From Candidatus Rhodoferax odensensis (GTDB taxonomy: Bacteria; Pseudomonadota; Gammaproteobacteria; Burkholderiales; Burkholderiaceae_C), in assembly GCA_016718405.1 (NCBI GenBank), contig JADKDJ010000021.1, positions 1-46,817 on the forward strand: a stretch of 46,817 nucleotides of DNA, written 5' to 3'. Every line of letters starts with the position of its first letter. Position 1 is the first letter of the stretch. Under the pieces are notes generated by a model. It was not told the origin of the DNA, made no database searches, and was given only the letters and a program-made list of their open reading frames with translations. The position numbers and the translations under genes are program-made. This document shows, piece after piece, positions 46,201 through 46,817 of this stretch.

Positions 46201-46817
46201 GCTCGACACCGCCGCTGCTGACACCATCAGCCTGGAAGTGTTGAACGACGTGTTCGGCTTCGACTTCAACGTGCTGGACATCACCAACGTGACCGACAAC
46301 AACCTGTTGCTGGTCGGCGACGACGATGACCAAGACGGCGACGCAACGTTGAACGCGGCTGATACCGACTACGTGGGTCCTGGCGACGTGGACGGCGATG
46401 GCGCGAACGATGTGGCACGTGACCTGGTGGACGACCTGGTGGGGGCGACCTCGACCTGATCGACAGCGCACTGGGCTTTGCCAACATCTGGCTGACCGAT
46501 GCTTCCATCGACAGCGCCGGCGACGAGTATGTGTTGGACATCACTGGTGGTCATCTGCAAGATGACAGCGCCGACCTGTTCGTAACTGATGCCACCGGCC
46601 TGAACTTCAGCCGCGTGACCAGCGCGGTGACGGTCAGTGTGGTGGATGGTGCGCCGGTTGGTGCAACCAGCGTTGGCGGCACCATGGGTGACAACATTAC
46701 TGGCGGTAACGGTAACGACACCATCGAAGGTGGCGGCGGTAACGACACACTCGACGGTGGTATCGCTCAGGAAGTGCGTCAGATCCAGATCAGCCTGCCA
46801 ACAGGATGGCGCTGCTG
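40297..46817 (+). CDS. Giant RTX / S-layer-like secreted calcium-binding protein (3' end outside window, ~11 frameshifts)
   Basis: A very large, acidic surface or secreted protein; more than 2,170 residues are visible and it continues past the edge. The start ATG 40297 follows AGAGGA (40286-40291). There is no Sec signal peptide: the N-terminal ~130 residues are Ala/Ser/Thr-rich and helical (NAALYGNAPSNTVYVTEVAT; SDSAAVLAYVTGYFAAHSTA), like the leading region of S-layer RTX proteins, and export should use a type I system with a C-terminal signal. Calcium-binding nonapeptide clusters occur at about 41044-41106 (GGLGNDKATGGDGND), 41670-41730 (GRDGNDTLLGG), 42310-42370 (GRGGNDNLSGGSDNDD), 43680-43790 and 46674-46769 (GGNGNDTIEGGGGNDTLDGG). 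The in-frame parts contain no Cys. Frame breaks fall near 41993, 42033, 42672, 42755, 43308, 43350-43395, 45220, 45380, 45430-45500, 45560 and 46448. No secretion genes are in the window. S-layer versus giant adhesin is undecided. Confidence 0.85.

Noticed and set aside
1..46817. CRISPR array, tRNA/rRNA genes, insertion sequences or prophage
   Set aside because: No regularly spaced repeats, no transposase or phage motifs and no recognisable tRNA or rRNA segments were seen by eye; a dedicated scan would be needed to exclude a single tRNA.

Overview
The window looks like a chromosome segment of a GC-rich betaproteobacterium, probably Burkholderiales (Rhodoferax/Leptothrix-like). This rests on the XrtA (EpsH-type) exosortase/exopolysaccharide locus with its usual gene order, a PEP-CTERM protein with a sigma-54-like promoter, and the overall protein style; the genus is a guess. 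Single-base insertions and deletions occur about once per kilobase (more in some genes), and at least two multi-base losses are visible. Many genes therefore have to be stitched across frames. I read this mainly as sequencing or assembly error, because both coding frames stay well conserved, but decay cannot be excluded.

Region 1 (1-16755, all minus strand) is an XrtA exopolysaccharide operon. In transcription order it encodes an outer-membrane export lipoprotein, a Wzz-like chain-length protein, a tyrosine autokinase, an outer-membrane barrel, an ExeA-like ATPase, UDP-GlcNAc 2-epimerase, a polysaccharide deacetylase, a FemAB-like protein, glycosyltransferase stp1, XrtA fused to EpsI, a TviB-like UDP-sugar dehydrogenase, glycosyltransferase stp2, a Phd/PIN toxin-antitoxin pair, and an asparagine-synthase-like amidotransferase that runs off the left edge. 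Copies of a CGTCAT-type inverted repeat sit between some of the genes.

Region 2 (16961-20883) holds a ThiF-like adenylyltransferase divergent from a nitroreductase-like protein, a DMT transporter, and a PEP-CTERM protein gene preceded by a GG-N10-GC sigma-54-type promoter and followed by a strong terminator. The protein is a plausible XrtA substrate.

Region 3 (21140-27497, minus) is a compact six-gene operon: MacB/LolCDE-like ATPase and permease, LolA-like periplasmic protein, outer-membrane barrel, GT4 glycosyltransferase and PIG-L deacetylase. It looks like a dedicated system that builds and exports an amphiphile or glycoconjugate. A low-molecular-weight tyrosine phosphatase is divergent from it.

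Region 4 (28232-34692) is an ABC-dependent polysaccharide module: GNAT-like protein, acyltransferase-3, Wzt with a C-terminal carbohydrate-binding-type domain, a radical SAM/SPASM protein with an N-terminal zinc ribbon, a methyltransferase, and a convergent Wzm.

Region 5 (34782-46817) is the most interesting. A Crp-type regulator is divergent from a FecR-domain protein, a CHASE2/class-III-cyclase protein and a TPR/beta-barrel protein. These are followed by a giant, apparently cysteine-free RTX/S-layer-like protein that runs off the right edge. Near-consensus CRP sites (TGTGA-N6-xCACx) lie in the crp/fecR divergent gap and upstream of the RTX gene. The regulator appears to lack the cAMP phosphate-binding Arg, and the cyclase domain lacks the usual purine-specifying Lys/Asp and catalytic Asn. 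The RTX gene has a leader with a strictly nested stem capped by a GCGA tetraloop. I propose a non-canonical cyclic-nucleotide circuit controlling a surface-layer protein. I saw no tRNA, rRNA, CRISPR array, insertion sequence or prophage.
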